Shown piece by piece: positions 11,467 to 22,140 of a DNA stretch of 64,000 bases. The notes beneath the pieces were generated by a model. That model did not search any database, was not told where the DNA came from, and saw only the letters and a program-made list of their open reading frames with translations. The first letter of the stretch is position 1. The number at the start of each line of letters is the position of its first letter. The stretch spans positions 486,056 through 550,055 of the forward strand of contig CAUJNA010000447.1 of assembly GCA_963377175.1 (NCBI GenBank), read 5' to 3'. This DNA comes from Effrenium voratum. Its lineage: Eukaryota; Sar; Dinophyceae; Suessiales; Symbiodiniaceae. The position numbers and the translations under genes were made by a program.

Positions 11467-11914
11467 CTTGACAAGACAATTGCGGTGGAAAGCATAAGTA
11501 GCATAAACAAGCGGCAACCGGGAAGAAAGTAGAACCCATAAAAGAGACTGAACAATGCACAAGTATTGGTGATGAGTCAACTTAGAACTCGTTCAGTGTG
11601 GAAGCCAAGTTAACTTCCCCACCCCATGACTAGGCAAAAGCTTGCTTATCCATTTCATGAACTTGAGGTTCGACGAAACCGTGTGCGCTTGCGCCTCAAT
11701 CTGTTGCCGGAGTTCGGCAATAGATCTGCACGCAAGAAGTCAACGAAGGTCCGATCGCATGCTCAAAGAAAGCACATGACATGGCTACAGGTCTCCCAGC
11801 TAGCATTGTGAGCTTCACAAGCTGCGTATCAGGCCAATAACCCAAGTCTCATCTCTGAAAGCAATCATCGCGTTCAAAGATGGGCCGAACAGTATACTGA
11901 CAGCGCTGAGCACC

Positions 11915-12096
11915 CTAGAAGTTGCATTTGCGACCCAAAACAGCATGCCGCAGGGAAACAATTCCAGCATGTTTCTCTAAATGCTTGCAACAGTTCCCAA
12001 ACTTTGCAAGGCATTCGGCAAAATCAACCAAGGCATGCGCAAAGGATATCAAACACCAGAAAACGCGACTGGCAATCGCCTGCCTTCCGGCCGCAA
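11915..12096 (-). CDS. possible terminal exon
   Basis: The minus-strand frame QAIASRVFWCLISFAHALVD continues FAECLAKFGNCCKHLEKHAG to a TAG. It begins after GGCCGGAAG. The opposite strand is also open, so confidence is low. Confidence 0.3.
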
Positions 12097-12302
12097 CAAA
12101 AATCTGTATGATCGCTGGAAGGAAAACCAACCCCGTAGGAGGGAAAACCAACCCCGCATTTGACACCTATTGTTTAAGCATCCTTTTGGTTCCCCTTTGA
12201 AGGTGGCCAAGGTGTGGCTGAGCAAGTTTATGCCAACCTGCCGGTTTGCAGGTCATGGCCGGCTGAAGTTTTACCCCAACCTGCCGGTTTGCAGATGCAT
12301 CA

Positions 12303-12383
12303 TGGCCGGCCTGAACTCGGATGAGGAAAGCGCGCCCTCCAAGAGAGCGAGGCGCTCGCCTGCCCGATCTCCGCTTTCCAGTT
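12303..12383 (+). CDS. possible first exon on the plus strand, nuclear-localisation-like
   Basis: An ATG opens MAGLNSDEESAPSKRARRSP followed by ARSPLSS. An AG (GGTTTGCAG) lies 8 nt before the ATG and could serve as a cis or spliced-leader trans-splice acceptor. An acidic N-terminus followed by KRARR resembles a nuclear localisation signal. The direct repeat CCAACCTGCCGGTTTGCAG occurs twice just upstream (12235-12294). It runs opposite to nearly all other exons. Confidence 0.35.
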
Positions 12384-12988
12384 TGGGGGTTGTACCCTCC
12401 CCTAGGCGATTCCATGGAAGCTCCCAGGACCCCCTTTACAAGACTTGTTCCATTTACAGAGGCCAGTTGGGGGATCTTGATATACACACTTTCAAACCCC
12501 ATGAAGACACCTACCCGGCAAACCTGCTGTCATGGAAGGTAAACATTGGTCCCTTTGTGAACCCACTTTGAAAGCAGCACATGTCGCGAGTCAGAGAAAG
12601 GGCTCTGTTTGCGACCCATGTTTACTTCTCCCAGGCCGGCGTCAAGGATCCATACTTGAAAGCTTGTAGGCTCTGTCCTCCAAAAGGCGCGGTGTACAGC
12701 TGTAGGGCTCTTTCCTCCAGAACCATCCTAAAGCATGTCGTGCGGGTGTTCACCCGCGCAAAGCACACGCGAACCTGCCCGCTTCACACTAGGATGATGA
12801 TTTTTTATCGATTTCCGCTCGTCTGACGATTTGTCCTCAACAAGGTCAAAGGTTCACCGTTTGAGCTTGCAATTTAATAATATCAAAAGTTGTGTTGATA
12901 TGTTGATATCGCAACCTCAAAATACAAGGTGCAAGGTGAACCATGAGTGCTGATCAACAGACCCCTCTTGGCGGTCAAGGTGTTAGCC

Positions 12989-13102
12989 CTATTTACAAAG
13001 AAGGTGCTTGAGTATGGTGTTGCCGCTGCCGCCTGCAAAGCGAGGTTGCTTGCCCCGGCGCAGCATCTCCACGACATGCCTCCGCTTCTTTGATTCGCAT
13101 TG
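12989..13102 (-). CDS. terminal exon next to a family B element
   Basis: The minus-strand reading QCESKKRRHVVEMLRRGKQP continues RFAGGSGNTILKHLLCK and stops (38 codons). It starts exactly after CGCACCAG, the terminal repeat of a family B element, in phase 0. The two other frames are also open for part of its length. I cannot match the phase of the upstream exon, so the join is uncertain. Basic C-terminus, function unknown. Confidence 0.42.
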   Translation of the reverse strand, partial: QCESKKRRHVVEMLRRGKQPRFAGGSGNTILKHLLCK

Positions 13103-13213
13103 CTGGTGCGATAGGTAGGGAATGACCGAGACCGGGTGTTGGGAATGAACCGTTTGGGGATTCCCTTAAAGGAAACCGTAGGGGTTGGTTTATTGGGGGG
13201 CAACTGAGCAAGG
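13099..13213. mobile_element. family B inverted-repeat element
   Basis: The left end is TTGCTGGTGCGATAGGTAGG. The right end GGCAACTGAGCAAG is diverged from the consensus GCTGAGCACCAGCAAG. The core GGATTCCCTTAAAGGAAACC is shared with the copies at 22026 and 29552. The implied minus-strand intron is 13103-13204 (102 nt). Confidence 0.6.
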
Positions 13214-13469
13214 AGAAGCAACGCAAATGCGTCAAAAAGGGGCTCTCTCCCGGCGCTTGGCTTCATCTTTCAGCCGAAAAAGGCCCCTGATATTGACACA
13301 TTAAAGATCAAAAGCATGGGTCTTGGTTGATCGGACAAATTCTGAGATCAAGTCATCGAGGCATCAGTCCCTCAGGTCCGCTGCCCCAGCAGCTAAGACC
13401 GTGGTGGATGCCAACCGCCAACGTTCCCAAAATCTGGGAGTTTCGAGAACCTGTCGAGGGGTTTTGGGG

Positions 13470-13625
13470 CCAACTAACCACAACCAACCAATGAACCAAC
13501 TACTCAACCAATCAACCAACCGACCAACCGACCAAGCAAGCAAGCATGCTAGCAAGCAACCAACCCACCCAACCCACCCAACCCATCCAACCCATCCAAC
13601 CCACCCAACCCATCCGACCCACAAA
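13470..13625. repeat. CCAAC/CCCAA minisatellite
   Basis: Degenerate AACC units become a regular array built on CCCAACCCAT and CCCAACCCAC. A smaller related patch lies at 13815-13845. Confidence 0.85.
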
Positions 13626-14172
13626 ACCCCATGTGATTGGCTACCAACAGCCAATGCGAATCCAACAAGAGCCCTCAAAGGCTGAATGCATATTCCCACA
13701 TATGAACCCCTGATATCAACCCCTAGTTTATGGGTCAATTGACCGTTAGCTATGGCTTACTGCAAGGTCCAACAAAAAGAGCCATGAGGACCTCTACAAT
13801 CAGCCTTTGAAGACCCACCAACCCATCCAACCAACCAATCAAACCCTTGTGATTGTCTATATAACGGACCTATACAATCAGCCCTTGACAGCTGGTCCCA
13901 GGCACGATTCCCCTCCTCAGGTCCGTGTGCAGCTTCGCGGGGAAGATGCCAAGCTCACGCTCCTGACCTCAAGAAATAAAAAAACGCCGCGGGCGTGCGG
14001 GGGCCGCCTTTTGGCCTTTCCTCTATTGGTTTTACAAGAATATGGCCATGACTGATAAATGTGAGCGTCTTGTTTTGAAGGTACCCTTTTGGAGCTGCTT
14101 CAAAAAAGATCAAAGGCTCCTCAAGCACGCCGTGAAGGGGTCTTGCTGCCTAGAACGCGAATGCCCCCGTAC

Positions 14173-14269
14173 AAGATACATTCATGGCACGGCACGGGCA
14201 TTCTTTCCTTGCAAGCTCCGTGGTCTGCCTCACTGGCAAATGAATCACATAAATTTGAGATGCGCCCAT
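14173..14269 (-). CDS. possible internal exon
   Basis: The minus-strand reading GRISNLCDSFASEADHGACK continues ERMPVPCHEC. The acceptor is GCCATTGCTGCAG and the donor GTACGG. The 97 nt run phase 1 to phase 2. Codon sense is moderate. Confidence 0.38.
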
Positions 14270-15247
14270 CTGCAGCAATGGCAACGTAGACAGGAAGCCA
14301 CATTCAATTACCCTGACGCAGCTTTGGACGCATCATCTCGACTGGAACCTCGCGCATCGTGTCAAGCTGGGCAACGGATGCCTTGGCATCACGATCCAAG
14401 GTGCTTGACACACATGGCGGAACTTTACCTGATTGCTAATTCAAGAGCCACTTCTGGCAGTGACTGGAAGATTGGCAGAAAATTGCCAGCGTGGGAGAGC
14501 GGTGCGGAAGTGAAGCCATTCTTGCACTTGCCACTTCCCAGCTCGGTGATACGAGATGCGTTGGCATCGTGAAACACATGCTGTTCTTGGTCTTAAAGAC
14601 TTCATTGTGGAGTTGGCTGGTCAGCTTGCCACGTCCTCCTCTTTACGGACATCCCCTGCACAAAATTGAATACTGTATTTCATTAACTTAAATGGGTTTG
14701 TAGTTGTTTGGAGCTGAAGTGGGTATTTGAGAGGAAACCAAACGGGAAACCCTTGCGCCATTTTGGGGTGTTCTCGTCGTAAAAAAGAGGAGCCACCCAA
14801 ATTGAGGAACCCCTGAGTGACTGACAACCCTTGGTGAGCTCGTTTCACCCATGAGCTCGCCGAATACAAAATGGCACGTGTGACGGGCCGCAACTCCTGC
14901 TGTACACGGGTCATCATATGCCGCATCCCGAAGGGGCCACTTCCGCAGAATCAGTGTCCTCATTCCGATGCAAACCATACAAGGGCTTCCATAGCAATCT
15001 GTCGTAGGGTTGCGCCTGCACTTTCACAGTCGAAGCTGGAATCAATGCAGCTGATCCTCCTCAAACTGCGAGTGACCAAAGAAAAGACTGCAATGCGATG
15101 CTTTTTAGCACCACAACACCCCCCTGGCACACCTTTGGGGTGTAGTCCTGGTGCCCTTCATCGCTGATTGAAATTCTCTCAAGCGATAGGTCGATACTCA
15201 AGCGTGGCCACACTAAACCCCCAGACTCGACCCGGACAAATGGTCAC

Positions 15248-15345
15248 GGGCCGGCGGCACGTGCCTTGGCCACATGCCGGGCGATGCCATTCCTCAGCTG
15301 AAACGCCCCAGTCTCCGGCCCGCCAGACACCAGTCAACCCGTAGC
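15248..15345 (-). CDS. possible internal exon, Trp/Gly-rich
   Basis: The minus-strand reading YGLTGVWRAGDWGVSAEEWH continues RPACGQGTCRRP. The acceptor is TACCCACCAAG and the donor GTGACC. The length is 98 nt, phase 1 to phase 0. The function is unknown. Confidence 0.4.
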
Positions 15346-16088
15346 CTTGGTGGGTACCCCGCCACAACAAAACAGGACCAAGTCCAAGTGCATCATCCGA
15401 CCGCGCAAAAGTTGCAAAATCTCTCTGCAATCCGCTGATTCTCAAATTTGTGGCAACATGCATCGCTGGAAAAGGAACGCAAGAAGTCAGGTTCTTGCGA
15501 CACAATGGGCCGAAAACCGATCCAGCCTATCCTTCAACATATGGTGAGGGGGTGCTGCCAAACAACTCTGCGCGCACACACACACATACACAGATCACAT
15601 GCCCGTGGCCAAACAATGGTCAACTCGAATGCTGCAAACTTGTGTTGACCAGACTGACATCCCTGCAAAAGGTTGAACTGCTTGCGGGCTAAAAGGTAGA
15701 ATGATGGACACCCAAAGGCAAAACCCAAAAGGCTATCGGCTATTCCTTGAATACAGCTCGACCGCAGACCCCAAGGACTTGTCAAGCACCAAGTGTCACA
15801 TGCGCAACGCCGCACACCATCACCACCTTGCCATGGCCTGTCAGGATGTGGCCGCCAATTCAAAATGTCACCATTTTCCAAAAAATGCATGAAGGTTCAT
15901 GCAGCTCACTCCGAGCCCAACAAACTCCGTCGGTCAATTGAACAACAAAAACGCAGAATCAACAGCGTGTGAAGTGGTCAGGGTTCCTTATAGGTGTTCT
16001 TCAAACATTACCCTACCCAAAGGAAACTCACTTTTCATTGGCCCAAATGCCAAAGGGTGAAGGAAGAATCTAGGGAATCCTGGTGGTG

Positions 16089-16411
16089 TTAGTTGTCTTT
16101 TCTGTCCAGGCCTTGTTTGGCAACAGTTGTACGCGCAGCTTCTCTCAGCGCGCGGTACAGCTGCTCGTCCCGCGTTGCAGTCAGCAGAAAAATGATGACC
16201 GATGCGATGAACCTCACGAAGCTTCCACATTGGAATGACCCAAGGCCCATGTTTTCGTATATCGACATGTCCAGAAGTATCCAGCGGAAACTTGTGTATG
16301 TTTTGCGAGTATACTTCCATTTCATCCGTCCATTTGGAGGATCCCCTCGTTTTGGAGACTGAAGCTGGGCGGCGTGTTGGTGGCGCTCATCGCCAGCAGC
16401 AGCGGTGGAAC
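16089..16411 (-). CDS. terminal exon of a membrane protein
   Basis: The exon starts after GTGCTTTCAG and ends at a TAA. It contains RMKWKYTRKTYTSFRWILLD, then a hydrophobic stretch SFVRFIASVIIFLLTA, then a charged tail with DEQLYRALREAARTTVAKQG and a basic end. This looks like a single membrane helix with a short helical tail. The frame stays open further upstream, so the acceptor is not certain. Exons 16978-17079 and 17382-17497 lie upstream and probably belong to the same gene. Confidence 0.55.
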
Positions 16412-16977
16412 CTGAAAGCACAGGAGCATGACTCAGTGCCTCCAGCTTCCACTTTAGTAGGCAAACCAGGAACGAGCCCCCACATCTTGCCAAAGTGAGT
16501 CGTAGACCTTTCAAGCGGCTAGTCTGCTTCTTTCGGAGCCAGTGAACCCTGGTCCCGAAAACCTCTGTGTGTGTATATGTGTGTCGCATTTGCCTGGCAA
16601 AACGCGTTGGAAAACGTTTAACGTGGTTCGCTTTGGAGACCTTCGTCGAGTCCCAAGCAATGGACTTATTGCGTCGCTCAAGGCAAGGGGCTGAGCTCAA
16701 ATCCACCGTGGCATGCAGCGATTGCCTCAGATCGGGACTGGCTGCCCGAAACAAACACCCCCCCCCTCCGAAATTCCGTAGCTATCTAGTTAAGTGTGAA
16801 ACAGGATTCAGGTGACGGCAGTGTAAACCTATGCCTCAAAATCGAGGAATGCGACTTGATGCTGAACAACCGCAGTGTGGATTGAAAAAGAAACACTGGC
16901 GCTCTTGGATTTTGCCCCTCCCATAAAATACAAAATAACTAAACCACAAGTCTCTCAGGTCTGCCAAGTCACGACAC

Positions 16978-17079
16978 CTCGTCTGACCAAAAGCCCCAGA
17001 TCAGCAGCGCCAGATATACAGCGCCGATCGCTGCGCCAGCGCCCGGCTTGGTCGTTCCGGCAAAGACGTGCTTCAGAGC
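16978..17079 (-). CDS. internal exon with a transmembrane helix
   Basis: The minus strand encodes 34 whole codons (phase 0 to 0), ALKHVFAGTTKPGAGAAIGA then VYLALLIWGFWSDE. The acceptor is CGCATCCGGCAG and the donor GTGTCG. The stretch from AAIGAVY to LIWGFW is a clear membrane-spanning segment. The phase matches the end of exon 17382-17497. It does not match the start of 16089-16411, so an exon between them may be missing. Confidence 0.58.
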
Positions 17080-17381
17080 CTGCCGGATGCGTTTCAGAGC
17101 CCAACCCCTCTATGGGGATTGGCGGCGTGTGGGTTTGCTGTGGAAATGAGACACCAACCTGAAGACTGCAAAACCGCAGGCACTGGTGCAGCTAGAGCAG
17201 CGGAAAACGGTGGGATAAATGCTAGCATTCATGAGCGCTGCAAATGGTTTAGCTGGCTTCCTATTTCTTGCGTTGACTCTCTTCACTGCCTCCTGGCTGA
17301 ATTCAAAACCCCGTGGAAGCACAATGCTACTGCCAGTGACTACAAGCTGCAGTCATGAGGGGCATTTGGCATTCAGGTCAC

Positions 17382-17497
17382 CTTCCAGAGGTCGATGCCG
17401 CCATCCGACGGCCGCACCAAAGGACCCGCCAGGCGCACCCAGAAAGGGTCCTCCGCAGCCGCCCAAGAAACCGCCGTACGAATGTTGGCCGAATTGC
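17382..17497 (-). CDS. internal exon, probably same gene as 16978-17079
   Basis: The minus-strand reading NSANIRTAVSWAAAEDPFWV continues RLAGPLVRPSDGGIDLWK. The acceptor is CCAACTCCAG and the donor GTGACC. The length is 116 nt, phase 1 to phase 0, and the next exon starts in phase 0. Confidence 0.5.
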
Positions 17498-17675
17498 CTG
17501 GAGTTGGAGCTTGTTTTATGACCAGTTCAAAATGGTGCCCAATGTTTTTGGGTAATGATCCAATTGCTCGAGGGTCAGAAGGGGCGTCCAGGTGCTCAGG
17601 TGGAAAACGAGCGAGCAGCGTCATTTCAACATGGGGGGGATATACATCTCGTCGTGTTTATTGAAATTAGACAAA

Positions 17676-17698
17676 TACATGTATATATATATATATAT
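17676..17698. repeat. TA microsatellite
   Basis: A short (TA)n run. Similar ones occur at about 9819-9832, 18010-18027, 25969-25985 and 27490-27509. Confidence 0.85.
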
Positions 17699-18845
17699 CG
17701 AGGTCTTCCTTTTGGTGACTTTTTGAGCTCTGGGCATTAGTTTTGCTCGTTTCAGATTTTGAGCGGAAAAACATGAAACTAGCAGAAATCTTGCTTTGGC
17801 AAGTTCTCTCCCGGAAAACGAGCTGAAATCGACGGGACATGAGCGGAATCAGCGGGAAATGATTTGCGGACACAAACCAGAGCAAATTTCAAACTGAGCG
17901 GTTTCTCTTAGTTGAAGCCTGTTGGGTGAAATGTTTTTTTTGCTCGAAACGGAAAAGAACGGAACAAAGTGCCCAGGGAAGAACTGGGTATATGTAAATG
18001 ACATGCACATACATATATATATATATAGACATACGGCGGTTGATCACACTTCCTGCTTCCGGAAAACGCCATTCTTTGCGAGACCGCTCCGTCCTGGGAC
18101 CTAAGAGCGGAACCTTGCAAGAAGCTTCACGGTCTTTCGCAGATCTTTCGCGAAACTTGCTCCTAAACAATACAAGTCCTTACAAGGACCTTTTGATCAA
18201 CTCCAATGTGTTAACATAGTGCTTTGTTTATTTGGTGTACACATGGCTTGTTCGGCTCATGCCATGGTTGAAGATGTAATGCGGGAGTACATGCATACCT
18301 CCGATTCAACGAGGCGAAACAAACAACAGCAAGCATGCTGTTATACAGAGTCATCCTTGCCTTGAAACTATGTGCGCACCGCGTTGTTTTGTATTTCGAG
18401 ACATTGTGTTTTCAATGTAGCACATGATCGCAATTGAGTGGCTTGTCATGTTGTTGCGCACACTTTATCGGATTATATTGGCACATGCGACTTGAGCACT
18501 CTGCAAAACCAATAACATTGTGCAGCAATGGGCAAGCTTGGTCAAACGCATCCGTCCTCCCGAGTGACCTCCAAAGCTCCCAGGGGATCGAACAGGTCCT
18601 GGCAAGCGCTGACGCCGCTGGATTCACCTAACCCGTCATCGCGTTCAGGGCGAATGCAAAGAGGAGACCAAGCCCCGTCCAGGGCCTATGTGGATCTCAA
18701 AGGTGTGCTCTGCGGTCTGGCACGTAAGCATCCTCATTCATTCCCTGCTCAAGGGTAACAAACCAAGTCTAAGCAATAAGTCCTTAGTGCAGCAGCTTGA
18801 GCTTCGAGCAAATCAAAGGCAACAAAAAACAAAGAACACCCAGCT

Positions 18846-18885
18846 CGTTTCGACCGCCGCCAGCTGCTGGCGGCGGCTCGAAACG
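18846..18885. repeat. 40-bp near-perfect palindrome
   Basis: CGTTTCGACCGCCGCCAGC is followed within a few bases by its inverse GCTGGCGGCGGCTCGAAACG. The arms are about 19-20 bp with one base of difference. It would form a strong hairpin on either strand. No neighbouring feature explains it. Confidence 0.8.
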
Positions 18886-18989
18886 AAGAGCTTTGGCAGG
18901 GCACACCTCCAACGGGCCTCGTTCTCAACATCCCCCAGGACGATCGGACCTTCCGGCAAGGGCAATCCAAGTTGTACACTCCTCTGTCT

Positions 18990-19080
18990 CAACTTGGGTG
19001 CCTTTTTTGATGGTTGGTTTCTCTTTTACCCAGAACCAGAGGCAGAAATCGAATTTTAAACCACCAATTAGAGGGAACCT
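18990..19080. mobile_element. family E element (copy 1)
   Basis: On the minus strand it begins GTTCCCTCTAATTGGTGG, directly after exon 19079-19213, and its other end has GAAACCAACCATC. CTAATTGGTGG is the shared family E terminal repeat. Confidence 0.5.
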
Positions 19081-19213
19081 GATTGAGGCTACCCTTTTTC
19101 CGATGGCAACCAATTCTTGGACAAACTGTGTTGCTTCGATGTGCAGAATCTTCTCCTTGCCAGGTGTCCCTAAGGGCATCCTCCCTATCCAAGCTTCATT
19201 ATCCTCGACCAAA
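19079..19213 (-). CDS. internal exon flanked by a family E intron
   Basis: The minus-strand reading VEDNEAWIGRMPLGTPGKEK continues ILHIEATQFVQELVAIGKRV and ends ASI. The acceptor is TTAGACCCCAAG. The donor GTTCCC is the start of a family E element. The 135 nt run phase 2 to phase 2. The next exon downstream was not fixed. Confidence 0.42.
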
Positions 19214-19435
19214 CTTGGGGTCTAAGGGGGGGTCTAATGGCCTGATTCATAAGCACCGGATAAGACACGGGGAAAAAAACATGGCAAACCAAAAAGGCAA
19301 CACGTTCAAACGATAGATTAAGTCTGGCAAGGTGCGCCCCATGAACCCTGACAGGTGTGGCGACAGTGGGACTTTCAAAATGGGCGGTTTTCCTGTTTGT
19401 TCCCTTCCACCCCAAAAAGGATATCCTCAATCAAG

Positions 19436-19512
19436 TTCCCTCTAATTGGTGGCTTGGATTGGTGCTTTGGTTGCTAGCTTCTCTTATATCCAAATCCAAA
19501 CCAGCAACTAAG
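19436..19512. mobile_element. family E element (copy 2)
   Basis: CTAATTGGTGGCTTGGATTG at one end faces CAAATCCAAACCAGCAACTA at the other. The 27 bases outside its left end (CTCAATCAAGTTCCCT) match, in inverse orientation, those beside copy 1. Together they form a long inverted pair spanning 19056-19452. Confidence 0.55.
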
Positions 19513-20109
19513 GGTTACCTGACCATCCATTAACTCAAGTCCGATTCCCTTTGAGACCAACAAGGGGAATAACACACTATTCTCAAGCAACTGGAAGTAT
19601 CTTTGCTGGATGGGAACCCTCGTTTTGTGGCTTTCAAGGGAAACATACCGGCAAAAACCGAAGGCACCTCTTTCTTCTTCTTTTTTTGGGGGGGGGTTCG
19701 GGTTCAAGCTTCAAAAAAAGACAGACCCAAATGGATGTTGGTTTCAATCCAACGCCCACCCTGGCGCTTTGGGGAACACTGAGCGCAGGGCAGTTCAGGG
19801 AGCGGCCCTGGCGCGCTGCGGCCGCGAACTCCCCGCCGCTGTGCCGCACCGTGCCCACGGACCTCTGAAGGTCGGCCGGGTCGGGGTCAGCCCGTTGGGC
19901 TCGCAAGCCCAAGTCCATGTCTCGGGAACACTCACCAGGTTCGATTGTTTGGGTTTCATGCTAATGTTAGCTATGGTTACCGTCAAGCATTTGATCGCCG
20001 TGAATTTTGTGGTTGCAAGCTTTTGATAGCTAATTAGTTGCAACCTGTTTGCTTTAGCAACAATGGAGGGGGCTAATAGTCTAATAAATGGATCGCCGTT
20101 AATTACCCT

Positions 20110-20123
20110 CCCCCCCCCCCCCC
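20110..20123. repeat. C14 homopolymer
   Basis: An uninterrupted run of C in otherwise mixed sequence. Confidence 0.9.
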
Positions 20124-20626
20124 GAGTTGCCACAGGGTCCCTTGAGGAAATTAATCCTCCAGGTGCCCTCCCGAAATGCTGTGTTAGTGGGAGGAAGGGT
20201 AGTTAGTTGCCTCCCTTCTCGTTTTGGCAGACAAGGGCCAAGGGTCTACTCGTGTAATCAATGGGTTCCGAGTTTGGATGCCACACACACACAAGTATTC
20301 CTTGGACGCAAGCGGATACAACCCGCTTTGGGTGCTCTGAGAAGGGAGTCCGCTGATGATTGATAAAGACCGTTGAGTGAAACCATTCAAACAACAACTT
20401 TGGGCATCTCTGTTAGAGGGTACCGTTTGTTGGTTTCTGTGAGGTGTGTTAGAGAACAAAGGGTCACCACCCATTTCGAGGGGTGCGCTTAGAGACAAAC
20501 CAACATGTGGTAAAACAAATGAGCAACCAAGGTTTGCACGAAGTGTATGAGGTCGTTATTTAATTTTTGAATAAAGTACTGCCAAATCGTTTTGTCGACA
20601 CCAACTAAATCGGATGATTCAGCCTC

Positions 20627-20914
20627 ATGCTCTGCACTCCCGCTTGGTTCTCAAAGAAAATGGTCAAAGGAAGTGTCGTGATGGCCGTCTCTTTCTACAG
20701 TCAGTCTGTGGGATTTGGCCAACGATACTCTAAAGGCAGCATATTCGGTTTGATACCCGTGCAAGACAATCGACCTATAATTCATTTGCACGAAGCATTG
20801 CAGAAAAAGGTGCTGAGAACAGCTTTGGGTAGGTGTGCATCTCAAGCAGAACGCGTGATGGATAGACACAGATTGCTGGATCATATAAGCAAACAACACA
20901 TGTCAAGTATATAA
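20627..20914 (+). CDS. weak plus-strand open frame
   Basis: A 95-codon frame from ATG contains PIIHLHEALQKKVLRTALGR and ends DHISKQHMSSI. Composition is plausible, but there is no supporting splice or promoter signal and its strand is unusual for the window. It could be a remnant of a retroposed gene or chance. Confidence 0.22.
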   Translation: MLCTPAWFSKKMVKGSVVMAVSFYSQSVGFGQRYSKGSIFGLIPVQDNRPIIHLHEALQKKVLRTALGRCASQAERVMDRHRLLDHISKQHMSSI

Positions 20915-21379
20915 CCGCCTTGTGCGGCGACTCAGTTTGAGACACCTATTCCTGCCAGCCTTGGCTTCTAGAAGAGCGTAGCTGAGCCTTCTGGAAGCAA
21001 ACCGATTTATAATGCTCCAGGTCAAAGCCGCTCCTGAAGGACAACATAAGCAGCCTGAGGAGTGAGCTGGCAATTACCATGAGCAGTTTGAATGTATGAG
21101 TTCTTTCCTAAAGCGTAGTGCATGAGACTCCTGCTTGCATGTAGAGGAGGGCAAACAAACATACAGTCTTCAGCTGTCATCCACTCTAGTCAATCAGCCA
21201 CGCTCCTTCTGTTGCTTCCAGCTCATACCAGGGCATAATTTCTGAGTGGGTTGGTAAGAAAACAAACTTTTGATTTGCCATCATGGTCTTCCCAAAAGCT
21301 TACAGTCCAGACACTTGGGAAGTTGAGAGGAAGGCCCACTTGGGGGTAACATCGATGGCTCCAACCAATGGGTTCCAAC

Positions 21380-21509
21380 CAAGCCCAACAAATGAGCAAA
21401 CTCCCTCGCTCGTCCAAGCAGCATGTAGAACGCCCTCTGCGCTAAGGGGAAGAGTCGGTTGGACAGTGTAGCCATCAGCTCAATGGCCGGCCAAACCTTC
21501 AGCGTCTCG
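21380..21509 (-). CDS. internal exon, helical
   Basis: The minus-strand reading ETLKVWPAIELMATLSNRLF continues PLAQRAFYMLLGRAREFAHL. The acceptor is GGATATCGCAG and the donor GTTGG. The length is 130 nt, phase 2 to 0. The frame stays open 29 nt further upstream to CGCCTAAG, the inner end of a family A element, so the true start may be there. Confidence 0.5.
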
Positions 21510-21529
21510 CTGCGATATCCTCGGGTGAC

Positions 21530-21633
21530 TCGCGACAGCTTAGGCGACCGGGTCCCCAAAATGGCGCAACGGTGTTCCTGGATTCCCTGTGAAATCACCA
21601 GACAAGGAGTTGCCTGAAAAAAAGACACACCCA
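21530..21633. mobile_element. family A element upstream of exon 21380-21509
   Basis: The copy ends CTGAAAAAAAGACACACCC and carries GGGTCCCCAAAATGG near its other end. On the minus strand the frame SNSICSPLEATPFSWTHLG ends at its GTGTGTC donor. The phases of the two sides do not agree with the splice sites I tried. Confidence 0.6.
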
Positions 21634-22025
21634 GGTGTGTCCATGAAAACGGCGTTGCCTCAAGAGGTGAACAAATGGAATTCGACACTCGGAAGTCAAA
21701 AGGGGCAACAAACGGAAGTCACAAAGGGGCAACAATGCCTGTTTGTCTTACCAGACCACCTTTGAGTGGAGTGCCTAGTGTTCCCTCGTGCCGTGTTGGG
21801 AAGCAAACCTAATCAGTTTGCAGCAACCCTAGCTGAAATCTTGTGGAACAATATGTGATAGATATGAGCGGGGTTTCAGCACAACGCTGAGTTTGACATG
21901 TCGCCGCAAAAGAGACATCATACACACCTGCGAACTGCAAATCCCCATGGAGTAGTTTCATTCGGTTCAAGTATAACTCGCCAAAAGTAAGCGTTCACTC
22001 CCAAACGAACCTTCATCATGAGAAA

Positions 22026-22140
22026 CTTGCTGGTGCTCAGCAGGGAATGAGGGAATCCCCCCGATCCAAACCATCCAACTGGTGGTTTCCTTTCAGGGGA
22101 CTCCCAGGTTCATTCCCACATTCCCTATCGCACCAGCGAG
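22026..22140. mobile_element. family B element, complete (115 bp)
   Basis: The left end is CTTGCTGGTGCTCAGCAGGG and the right end CATTCCCTATCGCACCAGCG. The inverted arms are about 24 bp. On the minus strand it supplies the donor GTGCGATAG of exon 22134-22279 and the acceptor GAGCACCAG, giving a 104-nt intron (22030-22133). Confidence 0.75.

Noticed and set aside
16089..16754. A single 221-codon minus-strand gene
   Set aside because: Only the last 107 codons after GTGCTTTCAG read convincingly as protein; the upstream part has ordinary non-coding composition.
19634..19918. Minus-strand exon containing ADPDPADLQRSVGTVRHSGG
   Set aside because: Plausible composition, but the competing frames on both strands are as good and splice sites are weak.
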